DNA from: Aphelocoma coerulescens | Taxonomy: Eukaryota > Chordata > Aves > Passeriformes > Corvidae | Assembly: GCF_041296385.1 (NCBI RefSeq) | Contig: NW_027184085.1 | Span: 56,821,109-56,885,108 of the forward strand | Direction: 5' to 3' | DNA length: 64,000 nt | Part shown: positions 51,491 to 62,512 of the stretch, piece by piece | Layout: each line of letters begins with the position of its first letter | Numbering within the stretch: position 1 is the first letter of the stretch | The notes under the pieces: generated by a model | Told to the model about the DNA's origin: nothing | Database searches by the model: none | What the model saw: the letters and a program-made list of their open reading frames with translations, nothing else | Position numbers and translations under genes: made by a program

Positions 51491-54400
51491 TCACCCTTTG
51501 ATGCTTCTGGCATGTAGATACGTACTAAAATAGACAGAAAACTGAGGCATTAAATAATTAAATTATTTCTTCAAAGCTGCAGTCTATAATAGGACTGGGA
51601 ATTGGGCCAAAATTTCCAGCAAAACAGTCCTTATCTTACATTCTACCCACTAGACTATTCCTCATTCTCTCATATGTGCTTCTCTGTGGGAGTGATCAAG
51701 AGCTAAATCCTGGAAGATGCCTGGCTTTTTCACTGGAGTTACTGCCAGAGATAATCTTTTTGAAAGAATACTTAACATGTGAGAGGACAACAGACTAATT
51801 AAATTCTGCAATGACTCTTTCCCCTTTGTATTTTAAAATTTTGTGGATAATTCCCTACATAAGTTATCCCAGACCTTTGTCTGCTACACAGCTTTCCATA
51901 TTAACTGACCAATACTTCATTTTTTGCCCTACAATTATCAGAGTCTCCAATCCATAAGTAAAACAATTTCATTTTTAACTACTCCTATACCTTCTGGGCA
52001 CAGAGAGACTCCTGCATTGCTTGATGGCAATTGCTAGAGTTCAGAAAGAGAACAACAATGTCAACATTATTAAAATAATACCCACACCTGCTTCATTTTT
52101 CAGCAAAACAATGTTCATTCTTGTAAGTGAGTTCAAACACATTTGGAAAGGTCAGAACTTGTTACACAGTATTCAGACATTTTCCAAACCACCATCAGCT
52201 TAATTCGGACCCGATATTTTCTAGAATTCATTCAAATTATTGCTTCCTAGTTATTTTATGAAAACACACTGAACTGCAAAATTTTAGATGCCTGTATTTT
52301 ATTTTACTTTGGCACTGTTTATTGAAGGTCTGAGCATCAGTACATTCACAATTCAAGCTTTTTAAGGCCTCAGGATGTAATATGACAGTTAGTGCCCTGA
52401 ATGACAGCTTTTTACAGAATGCTTCTTCAGAAGATATGAAATGAATTTCTTAAATAGGTGACAAATTACCTCCGCTCATGCTTCTGTGTTTTTAGAGTAT
52501 AATCATTGTGCCAGTATATAATGCAAAGGGTTATAGATGTTAAAGGAATAGACATCATATTAGGGTAAAAATCAGACACACTTGTTTCATCTGGAATTAA
52601 GGCTGGTGACAGCATAAACACATTTAGTCTTTTACTCTTATGGTGAAATATTCCTTAGCTCTGAACAGTCCTCTATGTTTTGTTCCTTTGTACCTATGTA
52701 CCTTTTTCTTTCAAGGTTAACACTGCAAAGAAAAAAAGTAGAAAAAGAAACTCATTTCTCCCTTTAATGCTTCCTATGTCTTTTGAGAGGCTAATGTATT
52801 TTCTAACCACATTGCAATGAGTTTGCTTTCTAAATGAATCTCCAGCAGAGAGTTCATTCAGACTCACCAGTCTGTCATCTTTCAGAAGTAGTCTCAGGAT
52901 GCTGAGATTTTGAAAAGATTCAGTGGTAATGGACTGGCTATTTTACTATTCGGCACCTCTGTGCTATACATTATTTTTAATTCCCTTCCCTTACCTACAC
53001 ATTTAAAGGCAGAACAGGTGCCTGCTCCCTTCCAAACAAGTAGCTTCTGGGAGGTCACCTTTCAAATAACCCTTTTCTGCCACTCACGATCTCAGCTGTT
53101 TTCTTCTTTCTTTGATAACACTGACTTAATAGTGATGAAATCAACCATCACTGTAGGGTTTTTTTCCATAGTTTACCCACAATACATAGTTCACAGAAAA
53201 AAGCAAGCATGATCTTTAATTCCATATGCCATGAATTGATATGAATATGGAGTTTTGAAGTCTGCTGGTCTTTTCTATAGAGTATAGGTCAACAACTTCC
53301 AAATATGATAGCAAGAATTGGACAATGGGAGTGAGTACAAGGACACCAACTCCTTACTGCTTCCCTGTCGTGCCTTGACATAGTGTAAGATTTAGTTGCT
53401 GCAGGTAGAGATTAAAAACTCGAAACTTTTGTCAGGCTCACTGTAGGTAAAGGGCTTGTGGGGCTCCTGTGTTCATTTGTTCACCCTCAAAACAGAAATT
53501 TACAGCATAGTCCAGGAAGCATCGGCTATAAAAGAGAAATAGCTTTCTGACAATTTAGTTTTATGTTTTTGTGATGAAGGACAGGGTCCTTCATCAGAGA
53601 GCATCACACCATGTCAGTGATGAAACTATTGTTTTGAAACATGAATGTTTGTGTGATGTGACTTATATTGATACCACCTACATTATTGTTTGAGCTGAAC
53701 ATTATGGTTTTCACATGAGAAAATTTGCTCTTTATATCTAATGAATTAAGGTAGTTAGTAACTATATGAAGTATGGCTTGGTTTTTAATTCATAAAAAAC
53801 TATTGTCCAAAACTATGTTGGAAAAATAATTCTGCTAGCATCTCCTGTAGTTCTTCAAAAGCAGCTACTACTGATACACTGTTGCTTGATAATATTGTTA
53901 TACATATTCTGAAATAAACTGTTATGAACACATTTCCTCATGAAACAGCATTCATTTAAACTGGATATTCCTTTTGCTGGAAATGACACTTTACCATCTA
54001 GTAATTTTTCGAAATTCATATATACTTTATAATATGGTGTTAACAATGCAAACAGTAGCAAACCAGTCATCTTCTATGGTCAAAATGCAAATCAAACAGA
54101 CCATCTACAAAGAAAATATGTCAATTAAATGGATGCTGTCTGCAGTTAGTACTTACTGCCATCCAGATTCATAATCTGTATTCTTATTATTTGCATGCAG
54201 AAGCTTCTCCAAGTCATTTTCTCAAATGTTGGTTTAGAAAGAAAATTATTAACCTAGAAGCAGCCAGCAGAATGCATAATATAAATTCCTCAATATATTG
54301 ACATGGAGATATTGAGGTAGTTACTGCTGACTTAAGAGCACAGTTGGGTCAGACCAACAGGCCAAAACACAGATTAAAATCTACCAGATGCTCAGCTGAC

Positions 54401-55635
54401 ACAAAAAAGGTCATGTCTCCCTCACATTGAGCCCAGCTGTGCAGCATTGTACCAGGCAACCTTCTGTCCCCGTGTTTCTGATCCACATCTCAAGACTAGC
54501 AAAGGCTGCTCAGTTTGTATGAAGAATTTTAATAAAAATAACAAGACTAAAAGGTTATACTCTGGTGTGTGGCCTGGGGGTGAATCATGATGTATTAGGC
54601 ATGGTTGTACTGAATGCTGCCATGAAACCCTAGTGTTGCCTGCGAGGGGCAGTAGCATGTGTGCTCCAAAAACCACCAAGTTGTTAACAGGTGTGTGATT
54701 CTCCTCTCCTCTACATTTTGTCATTGCTAAGTCCAGCCCTCTCTATTAAGAAGGCAGAGAAACAACAAAAGGAACTCTGTCTTGCCTTTTATTTTTTCTT
54801 GGGCATTGTTTTCAGAGGAGAGTTGCAACAGGATCAGGCAGTCGGGTTTGGAAGGACATGGCATGACAACAGCAAATGGGGAAGCATTACAGTTCACATA
54901 AAGCAGCTTGTTTTATATAGATAATCACCTGCTTAAGCCAAGCTGCTGTTTCATCTGATGGTCCTTGCTTTGCAAAGCAGAACTGGATTTCATTTGTGAG
55001 TGACCTGTTGCCTACTCAGACACCCATCTGTGTTTTTCCTGCTACACCGAAGTATACTGAAGAGAAGGTTCACAAAGCAAAAACAGAATATTTGGATGAC
55101 TACATTTAACTGATTTTTGTATGTTAAAATACTGAATAAGTAATGACTGCTTACCTGGCAGCCTGCCATTATGAATGCTAGCGCCATATTTTTTATTTCT
55201 ATGGGTCACAGCACCAAAAAGTATCATCGTTGAAAGTCCTAACCTTTCTGTTTCTGGACACTTTGTGACTCATCAACTGTACCTTTTGCTATTCAAGAAG
55301 GTGTTCCAAAAGTTATTACCATCACTGCAAATACACAATGTTGTTCAGGATGTACTGAGAATACGTGATAAGATTTTAACCAGATTTCATTTTAACAACC
55401 TTTTCAGCAGACTGTTCTTCTGACTATTACATATTAAGGCTGTTTTTTAGAACTGAAGGGAAATAACACAGTTGGTTAACCACAATTTAAAAATAAAGAT
55501 GAAGTCCTTGAAAAGAACCAACATACACAGACAACTATGGAATATCATTTAGTTTTCTTCCTGCCCAAAGGCGGAATCAATTATGCTATTGTCAGCCTTG
55601 ACAGATGTGAGTCTGACTTGTTTTTAAGACTTCCA
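51491..55635. other. Unique DNA, no gene recognised
   Basis: No gene was found. The segment 54400-54720 is GC-richer and contains ttttaataaaaataac near 54528, and could be an unassigned LTR or other transposon relic. The 100-codon frames at 52910-53212 plus and 54422-54724 minus have no recognisable domain. The rest is AT-rich unique DNA. Confidence 0.6.
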
Positions 55636-55655
55636 GTGTGTGTGTGGGGGGGGGG
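55636..55655. repeat. (GT)n followed by G10 run
   Basis: Five GT units lead into an uninterrupted run of ten G at 55646-55655, the longest G run I noticed in the window. It is prone to slippage and to sequencing error. Confidence 0.9.
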
Positions 55656-57717
55656 AGTTCCACAGCTCTTTTTTCCCATGCTTTGCTGTCCTTATCCTTT
55701 GAAATGTGACTTTTTTCACCAGTGGTTTAAGGCTATTGTTTCTTATTCTGCTTGCCACAGGCATAGAAATGAGGGATAAGCAGGGTCTGACTTACATCTC
55801 CAATCTATGTCTTTGTACCCTATCTGTTACTTAGCCAGAACACTTGTCCCCTACTGAAGGGTTCCTACCATCTATCCCTGAAACTCTAGGCATGAAAAAT
55901 GAAGTGTAAAATAGATGCCATCCAATTTGCCAGGAATTATTCACTATTATGATTGCTGAATAAATGCTAATACTGCAATTAAGTATCCCCATTTAAACAT
56001 CTCAGCATTGGAAGGGATTATAAAACTCCCGAGACCACAGTACAGTGTAATAGAAAGAAAGGTGTTAAATGTTCCTAGTTTTGTTTTACATAAAGATGTG
56101 TGCATATCTATATATTGCTTTCCCATTTGCAAACTCGCATGTGCATGTAATGTATTATTACACATATTAAGTTGGGCCAATACCACCGACTTTTTTCACC
56201 AGCAGCACAGTGTTTCAGGCTTCTCAAATATCTGCTCTCCCCCAGCCAAAAACCCCCAACAGCTGAAAACATAAATCTTGGAGTCAGCAAATTAAAAAAT
56301 AGACATTTTATTACACCACAGCATTTCCCTCAACTTTCTCTGTGGTATCATTTGAAGCCTGCTTTCTAAAACAGAAGTTGAACAAATGAATCCTTCTGTC
56401 CTCACTTTCAGTTGTCAGCAGTGCTTCAGTGTGAGATGAAATAAATTGCCAGTCTCTTTCATCTTCTATAATCAGCTCTGCACAGCTGAGTACACCCACA
56501 GCCCTGTGAGCTGCCTCTGCCAGCACTAATTCTGTGTGGAAAGGGAAGTCTTTGTTAGTGCCATGTTTCTAAAGTTCTACACAGGAGTGGGTTTTATTAT
56601 TTTTATTTCTCCCTCTTTCTCTGGTGCACTCTTCTCTGACAGATAAGCTATTGTACAATCCATTTCCTGCAGGAGACAAGCTTTTATGCTGGCATGTTGT
56701 TTTCAAAGCATGCTTGATGTAGGTTGCTTCTATTCCAATGGGTCACACCATCACTGATATTACCAATGCTTTGCAATATAATACTTATATATTGGTGATT
56801 GTTTGAAGAAGCCTTCAACCAGTCTAACAGCAGGACTAAACATTTCATTTTTCAGAAGTGTGAAAGCTCTAAATTCATTGCTGCCACATCAGTGCAGGGC
56901 ATTGCGGGTATTTAATCATGGGGTTATTTTTGTCTTTTCACCATATTTGTCCTGCTCAAGAACAGTGCAAAAGACAACAGGCAAGGGAAGACCAATGTTT
57001 CTAGACTCGCAGGCACCCTAAAATCCCAGGCTGTTTCCTTGTAGGAAATTAATCCTTGAGGTAGTGGGAAGCAATCAACTGAAAATCTGTCATTAAATAT
57101 ACAGAGATGTGGAGATGGACTTTGTTAATGAGCTCACTGGGCCAGTGATGGGTAACACATGTAGCATCCTAGCCTTCAGGTCATCGGCTCAAACCAAGGG
57201 CAGGTCAATAGAGTGAAACATGTGTGGGCTTCTGTGCAAGTCCCAGCAGACACACTGAGAGAATCATCTTACCCACCACTCTTGCTGGCAGCTTCTGGGA
57301 GTGTGGGAAAAGGCCTATTTGTCACAAAAACTGAATTATGTTATTCTTCCTTCCTAGAGTTAGACCTTGTATGACAAAACTGTACAGCCTTTGATATTTG
57401 AGTGCTACCTTCTACAACCAGGCTAAGGACTGAAGTTTTCAGTCACTTAACTTATCCTGGTAAACAAAAGTACAGCATGCTACATCTCAGTAACCAATGA
57501 GTTGAAACAGTCCAGTAAAAGGAAAATAAGACAAAGCAAGAGATCAACTTTTCCCAACATTTTTACTTAAATCATTTTCTGCATGTTAAAAGATGTCCGT
57601 AGTAGAAGGCTAAGATTTGTCCACCCCCTGGTTTCTCATGGGCTGGTATGTTCTGTGCAAATGAGCACACTCATTAAGCAGTGAGACCTAGAAGGAGGTG
57701 CAGTTTTATAATAAAAC
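55656..57717. other. Unique DNA, no gene recognised
   Basis: No supported gene was found. The segment 57110-57330 is GC-richer, and within it 57129-57195 vaguely resembles a tRNA-derived SINE head, with a ggctcaaacc B-box-like word. The evidence is too weak for a call. Confidence 0.6.
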
Positions 57718-57744
57718 AATAATAACAACAACAACAACAACAAC

Positions 57745-57777
<33 letters not shown>
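57718..57777. repeat. (AAC)n/(AAT)n compound microsatellite
   Basis: About 60 bases of trinucleotide repeat begin with AAT, pass through a clean AAC run and end in a long uninterrupted AAT run. The purity and length suggest it is polymorphic. It lies about 195 bases upstream of the CR1 composite. Confidence 0.97.
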
Positions 57778-57778
<1 letters not shown>

Positions 57779-57971
57779 GCCAATTATGAGGCAGAAGCAG
57801 AACACCTCACTAGCCCATAGAATTTGATTATCCAAAGACATGTAAAACAAACATTTTTATTAAAAATTATTTTTAAAGCTATTTATTAATGCTCTTAGAA
57901 TTAAGTAACTACACTTCAGGAAATTCATATTTCAGAATTTGAGAGAAAGCCAACCATTAAAAAGGCAGATA

Positions 57972-58247
57972 TCATGGTGAAAGTCTGTTAAAGACCACCC
58001 AACCAGGATGAAGAGGCTGAAGTATCCTAAAAGCAGCTGTGAAAATCTCACAATAGCTGGCCCTTGTTCTCATAGGGAACTTCAGTTTACCAGATGTATG
58101 CTGGAAATACAATACAGCAGAGAGGAAACAGTCCAGGATATCGCTGGACCATGTGGAAGGTAACTTCCCAACACAGCTGCTGAATGAGCCAGCTAGGGAA
58201 CGCACCCCAGTAGACCTGCTCATTGTGAAAAGAGATGGGCCCATGGA
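57972..58247 (+). mobile_element. CR1 LINE endonuclease-region fragment, sense
   Basis: This is a plus-strand internal piece of a CR1 element. It covers the endonuclease domain from a (K)RPPNQDEEAE segment (about 57986-58018, after a stop) to just past the GDFN motif region. The reverse transcriptase that should follow is absent, and the sequence switches at about 58248 to an antisense CR1 3' end. A plus-strand CR1 3' terminus reappears at 58626, so the two plus pieces may be remnants of one old insertion. Confidence 0.85.
58057..58245 (+). pseudogene. CR1 endonuclease relic, GDFN changed to GNFS
   Basis: In the frame starting at 58057 the sequence reads LALVLIGNFSLPDVCWKY, then NTAERKQSR, then NFPTQLLNEPARERTPVDLL. 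This is the CR1 AP-type endonuclease around the catalytic GDFNxPDxCW motif. The catalytic Asp is replaced by Asn and the motif's Asn by Ser (GNFS), so even this open patch could not be an active nuclease. A TAG stop at 58054-58056 lies directly upstream. The frame runs for about 63 codons until the element breaks off. Confidence 0.85.
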
Positions 58248-58625
58248 TAACAGAATCCTGGATTCACTTATGTTGGAAAAGACCTCCAACAGATGGTGAT
58301 TCAGCCACTTTCCTGGGCAGCCAGTTCCGGTGCGTGATAGCACTTTCAGAGAAGAAATTCTTCCTAATAGCCAATCCAACTCTCCCCCAGTACAACTTGA
58401 AGACTTTTCCTCTTGTCCTATGGTTTGTTACTTGGAAGAAGAGACCAACCCCTGCCTTTGTACAACCTCCTTTCAGGTAGAGGTAGAAAGAGATATGGTC
58501 TCCCCCGAGCCTCCTTTTCTTCTGGCTAAACACTTCCAGTTCCCTCAGCTGCTCCTCATAAGACTTGCACTTTAGGTCCTTAACCAGCTTCACTGCCCTT
58601 CTTTGGACGCAATCCAGCACCATCC
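58248..58625 (-). mobile_element. CR1 LINE 3' part, antisense
   Basis: This is a minus-strand CR1 3' fragment lying between two plus-strand CR1 pieces. The left side has acagaatcctgg and gttggaaaagacctccaac, the reverse-complemented CR1 3' end. It is followed by antisense ORF2 C-terminus ('gaagaaattcttcctaatagcc', 'cctccttttcttctggctaaac', 'cttcactgcccttctttggac'). Compared with the usual family structure, roughly 100 bases between the ORF2 end and the 3' terminus seem to be missing. It is 5'-truncated at about 58625. Confidence 0.9.
58264..58623 (-). pseudogene. CR1 ORF2 C-terminal fragment, open for 119 codons
   Basis: The minus-strand frame reads through the CR1 ORF2 C-terminal region without a stop. 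It contains CVQRRAVKLVKDLKCKSYEE at residues 5-24, LRELEVFSQKKRRLGGD at about 26-42, YLYLKGGC at about 46-53, RTRGKVFKL at about 69-77, and IRKNFFSES and NWLPRKVAESPS near the end. All correspond to conserved blocks of CR1 polyproteins. The methionine is only where the truncation begins. RT catalytic motifs are outside the fragment. It is the best-preserved coding relic in the window, suggesting a younger insertion than the surrounding CR1 pieces. Confidence 0.9.
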
Positions 58626-58772
58626 CTGGAAGTATTTAGAATACATGTAGGCATAGTACTCAAAGATGGTTTAGTGCTAGACTCAGCAGTGCTGGGTTAA
58701 TGCTTGGACATGATAATCCTCGAGGTCCCTTCCAACCCAAATGATTGTGTCATTCGGCGATCAAGGGTATTG
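58626..58772 (+). mobile_element. CR1 LINE 3' terminus, sense
   Basis: The stretch begins with ccctggaagtatttag, the usual block at the ORF2 end. It continues with 'gatggtttagtgctagactcagcagtgctgggttaatgcttggac' type sequence and ends in 'gaggtcccttccaaccc' followed by atgattgtgtcattc, the CR1 3' end in the sense direction. It meets the antisense CR1 at 58625 head-to-head. The terminal octamers are decayed. Confidence 0.85.
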
Positions 58773-60310
58773 TGTGGCAAGTACTATATAATACTTATAG
58801 CAAGGCTTATATATTATTCTACCTTTTAAAAATGTTTTAAGTGGCAATAAAATTTCTCCCTGTGACAAGTAGTTTTCAGTCTTGGAGTCACGGCTGAAAG
58901 TGCTGTTAATATCTTTTAAATTACTACATATTCACTGTTGACCTCTAAATTGCCTGGCTGATCTTTGGGCACAAGGAAAAAAAAAAGGTATGCATTTTTC
59001 CAAAATTTGTGTATAATCAGTGCACTGGCTTCCACTCCTCTCAGAGATGAGAGGTTCAGCAGGCAATTACTGTGCTCTTAGAGCTACTGGGAGAGTGAAA
59101 AGCAGGTTTCTGGTAGGTCTCACTCTCTGCTCACTGACAAATTCTGAGATGAGGACTTTCTGGAGAATACATTTCACCTCCTGGCTCTGATGATTTTGTT
59201 TGTGCACATTCCCACTCAGCTATGTTGAATAACACTAAGGAAGACATGCCACTACAACCTCACTTCCAGAGAATTTTCTTCTGCATGAATGCTGCAAGCC
59301 TGGCATTTAAAAGCTGAATGGATACTCCGTGGAGAAACATTTTTATTTTAAGGATAACCATGCCTTCACATAGGCTGCCGAATATTTATAAGTATGTATT
59401 ATATATAAACACAAAACATAGGTGTGAAATGTCCCCTCCATTGTAAAATCCCTTACAGATCAGAATAATAACATCTTGTTAATATTTCATAGTTATAAGT
59501 ACGCAAAGTGGTGGAAATGCAAGTCCTGTAGCTACATCATAAGAGGAAATTTTCCAGACCAAATGGAATACCTAACCACCAGCTATGTCAGAACCTAAAG
59601 TCAGATTTTAATTTTGTTCTTCATAAAAGGCCAAAACAATATTCCCAGAGTTGAACTTCCTTGAATTTTGGAGTATTACAAATCTGAATTAAAAACAAGA
59701 ATGCTGAGTCCATTTGTAATGTCATGAAAAGTTAAATATAGGTAACACAGTGATACAAATAAAGTATAAGGAAATTAAAAATAAAGTATTATTTTGACTT
59801 CAGACCACTGCACAGAGAGTTTTAAATTTTTCACCACAAGTTTATCTTGCCTGTTCTTCAATTAGCTGTAATGCACTTTACAGAAATCATTATTATTGGT
59901 GCAAATATTATCATGAAAAAGAGCAGTATAATTATATCAGAATGTACATGTCTCAGAAAATGACTAATTAGCATTTATTTCTGAATCAATAAAACCTTCT
60001 GTGCTTCTAGAAGGTTGTTGCTTACTCTCAATGACGAAATCAAACAAAGGTCAGAGATTATCACTACAGGCTCAAGATTATCCTGGAAAATACAGCTGAA
60101 GTACCTGGACCTGAACAAAGGAGCAGGCTGTCTTTTTCCAGCCACCTTTAATGGGAACTGAGCATGTAGGTGTGAAGGCTTTAGGGCTCAACTCCTGATT
60201 GTGGCTGCTCACAGGATGTGATGGTCCTCTACCCAAGGGTCAAGGAGATCCAGCCAAGATGCAAGTACAGATCCAGTCACATAATTTCTCTTTCTGTCAC
60301 TGTGAACTTG
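58773..60310. other. Unique AT-rich DNA, no gene recognised
   Basis: No gene, RNA or assignable repeat was seen apart from a run of about 12 A at 58977-58987. Confidence 0.65.
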
Positions 60311-60470
60311 CCCCCCAAAAAACAAAACAAACAAACAAAAAGCACAACAAAACCAAACCAACCAACTAAACTGAAAAGCCCCCAAAACCACGAGCAAACA
60401 AAAAACCACAGGCACAACAAAAAGACAAAGCAACCAAGTAACCAAACAAACAGAAAACAAAAGAACCAAG
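60311..60470. repeat. CAAA-type A/C-rich tract, almost free of T
   Basis: About 160 bases on the plus strand consist mainly of A and C in words such as aacaaacaaac, aaccaaacc and caaaaccac, with only three T. It looks like a decayed and expanded (CAAA)n/(CCAAA)n repeat. The reverse strand (TTTG-rich) gives the hydrophobic 117-codon frame at 60209-60562, and the plus strand gives a Lys/Asn/Gln/Thr-rich frame at 60218-60526. Both are products of composition. Confidence 0.88.
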
Positions 60471-62040
60471 AAGGCCCTGTTTATGTCTATGAAGGAGGGA
60501 ACGCTGATGTCCACAACAATATATAACTTTTCTTTTTTCTGCCCCTGACTGATAAAGAACAACCACCTACCTGCTTTTGATAAAGCTATTAAGGTCCATT
60601 GTGTTAGTCAGGCAGGAGCTAGATTGCAACTATATTGTTTTTGTCAAAATTTAGTTTCATCCAAGCAATTGTTCCAACCTCTAGGGAAAAGAAGGTCAGG
60701 ATAACACTTACCTGGAAGTAAATGAAATCAGTGCCTTTCTCCCAAAACAGGAAATTTTTTGAAAGTTATTTGGACTAGCAGACTATTTTCTCTCTTGTTT
60801 AACAGTATCTGGGGTAAATGATAACCTTCTTTGCACAAAAATCTAGTTGCTTCAGGCTATGTAACAAATATTAATTCAAATCCATATGCATAACACGACA
60901 AACAGACACGCATGAAGTAGCTACATTTTTGCTGCTGTTGAAATACTTAAGAATTAATACTGCTGCAAACTGGTTCCTTTAAGCTTGATCACAGATGTAT
61001 TTGAAAAGTTTAAAGCAAAATTAAGATGCAGTGTGACTAGTGCTATGTATTGCTGTTAACACAAATCAGAACATTAAATATTAGCAGGGGATATAGCCTA
61101 GTTCCAGTATTTGTTCTTTGTATAACACTAATTTCATCCCTAATTTCTAATTAATAATTTTATTAGTGAAAGTAAGCAGTTTAATACTCAGAAAATGGTT
61201 ATGTTCTAGATAATTTTTTCCAAATACTGCTCTGTCTCATTCCCACATGCCTGTTTTCTATAAAAAAACTCTTTGTAAACAATGTGAATCGAATTTAGCT
61301 TCTCTTAATGTGGTTTACTGAAGAGCGGTACACTTAGTATAACAATAATATCCAGCTAAATGAATATTTAATAGCTGGAGCTGGGATCTAAGAAGATTAA
61401 ATGAAAGGAGCTCCATGAACAGGTGCATACTTAGATCTCGGCACATTAAATGTCAGTAAACACAGCATTTGCTTTATAGGCTTTTCTAGGTGTATTTGTA
61501 TTTTGAAAGAAGGGTTTATTTTTGCAAAACCTGTTTTATAATCCTCACAGCAGTAGACTGATTGGCAGAAGCTTCTTTCTTACCTTTCTTTTGTATAACT
61601 ATTAGATCTTATTGCTGTTTCCTGTGTTTGACAGTGGTTTGCCTTTTGAAGTCAAAAGAAACTTTCTCATTAGCTACAGCTGGCACAAGGCTAAGACCAC
61701 TGACAGAGAAATTTGCTTTCAATCATATATTCCCATTACTAGTAATACATAGCATATGGGTGAAAGAGACACAAGAGGCAACCAATACTTCTGGACAATA
61801 CAGAGGATCACGACCTTGACATATTGTACATTAAATTTACATTATATCCAGCAGCCAAGGAGAACATTAAATATGTTGATATTACAAGTTCACGGTATTT
61901 TTTCTCCTGAGGTGCTGATATGATTTTATCCTAGGAGGATTTCCACAGCTCTAGACAGAACTGTGGCTTTATTAATGGTCACTTACTAAATTTCCAAGTA
62001 TTCTGCAAGGCAGAGTTCACAGACTGGCCAAATCCTGCAG
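60471..62040. other. Unique DNA, no gene recognised
   Basis: No gene was found. The segment 61300-61490 is even in composition, without repeats, and could be a conserved non-coding element. Nothing else can be assigned. Confidence 0.6.
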
Positions 62041-62063
62041 ACTCTGTAGGGAGTCTACAGAGT
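62041..62063. other. Perfect 9-bp hairpin
   Basis: The arms actctgtag and ctacagagt are exact reverse complements, separated by the five bases ggagt. No T-run follows, and in a eukaryote this is not a terminator. It may be chance. Confidence 0.8.
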
Positions 62064-62447
62064 GAGGTGCACAACATGTTATCACTGGGAAAATCTTTTA
62101 CAAAGTACCTTTTTGGGTTTTTGTTTGCCTTAGTCTTCCTCTGTTTTCATCACTACAGTATTGACAGATGTTGCTCTATTCACTAGGCTTCTATTGAAGC
62201 AAATATCTTAAGCACACTAATATTTCTGTGTACTGGAAAAACTACTTCCATAGGTTTCGATTTCTTTCTCAGAGAATTAAAAGTTTACAGAGATACATAT
62301 GAATCCCAAGCTGAACTTCCTGATAGTTTAAGACTTTTTAGAATTTACATTTTTGCAGCAGTTATTACATAAATGGGACCCAAGTGTAATTCTTGGATCC
62401 AGACCTATACATACATCCAAGAATTCTGTATTTGGTTCTTGATGTAA

Positions 62448-62512
62448 TTGCTATTGAGGCCAGTGGGAGACATTCCACTGACTTCACAAAAAATACATCA
62501 GGTCTTTGGCTG
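62448..62512. mobile_element. Candidate ancient palindromic repeat fragment
   Basis: The segment 'ttgaggccagtgggagac' plus 'attccactgacttcac' is an imperfect palindrome that resembles an old amniote repeat with the hallmark 'attgaagtcaatggga ... tcccattgacttcaatgg' ending in a 'gatcaggcc'-like edge (here catcaggtctttgg at 62498-62511). The similarity is recalled, not computed, and the fragment is short. Confidence 0.4.

Noticed and set aside
60209..60562. Overlapping long frames, 117 codons minus and 102 codons plus
   Set aside because: Both arise from the A/C-rich CAAA-type tract and have no domain structure.
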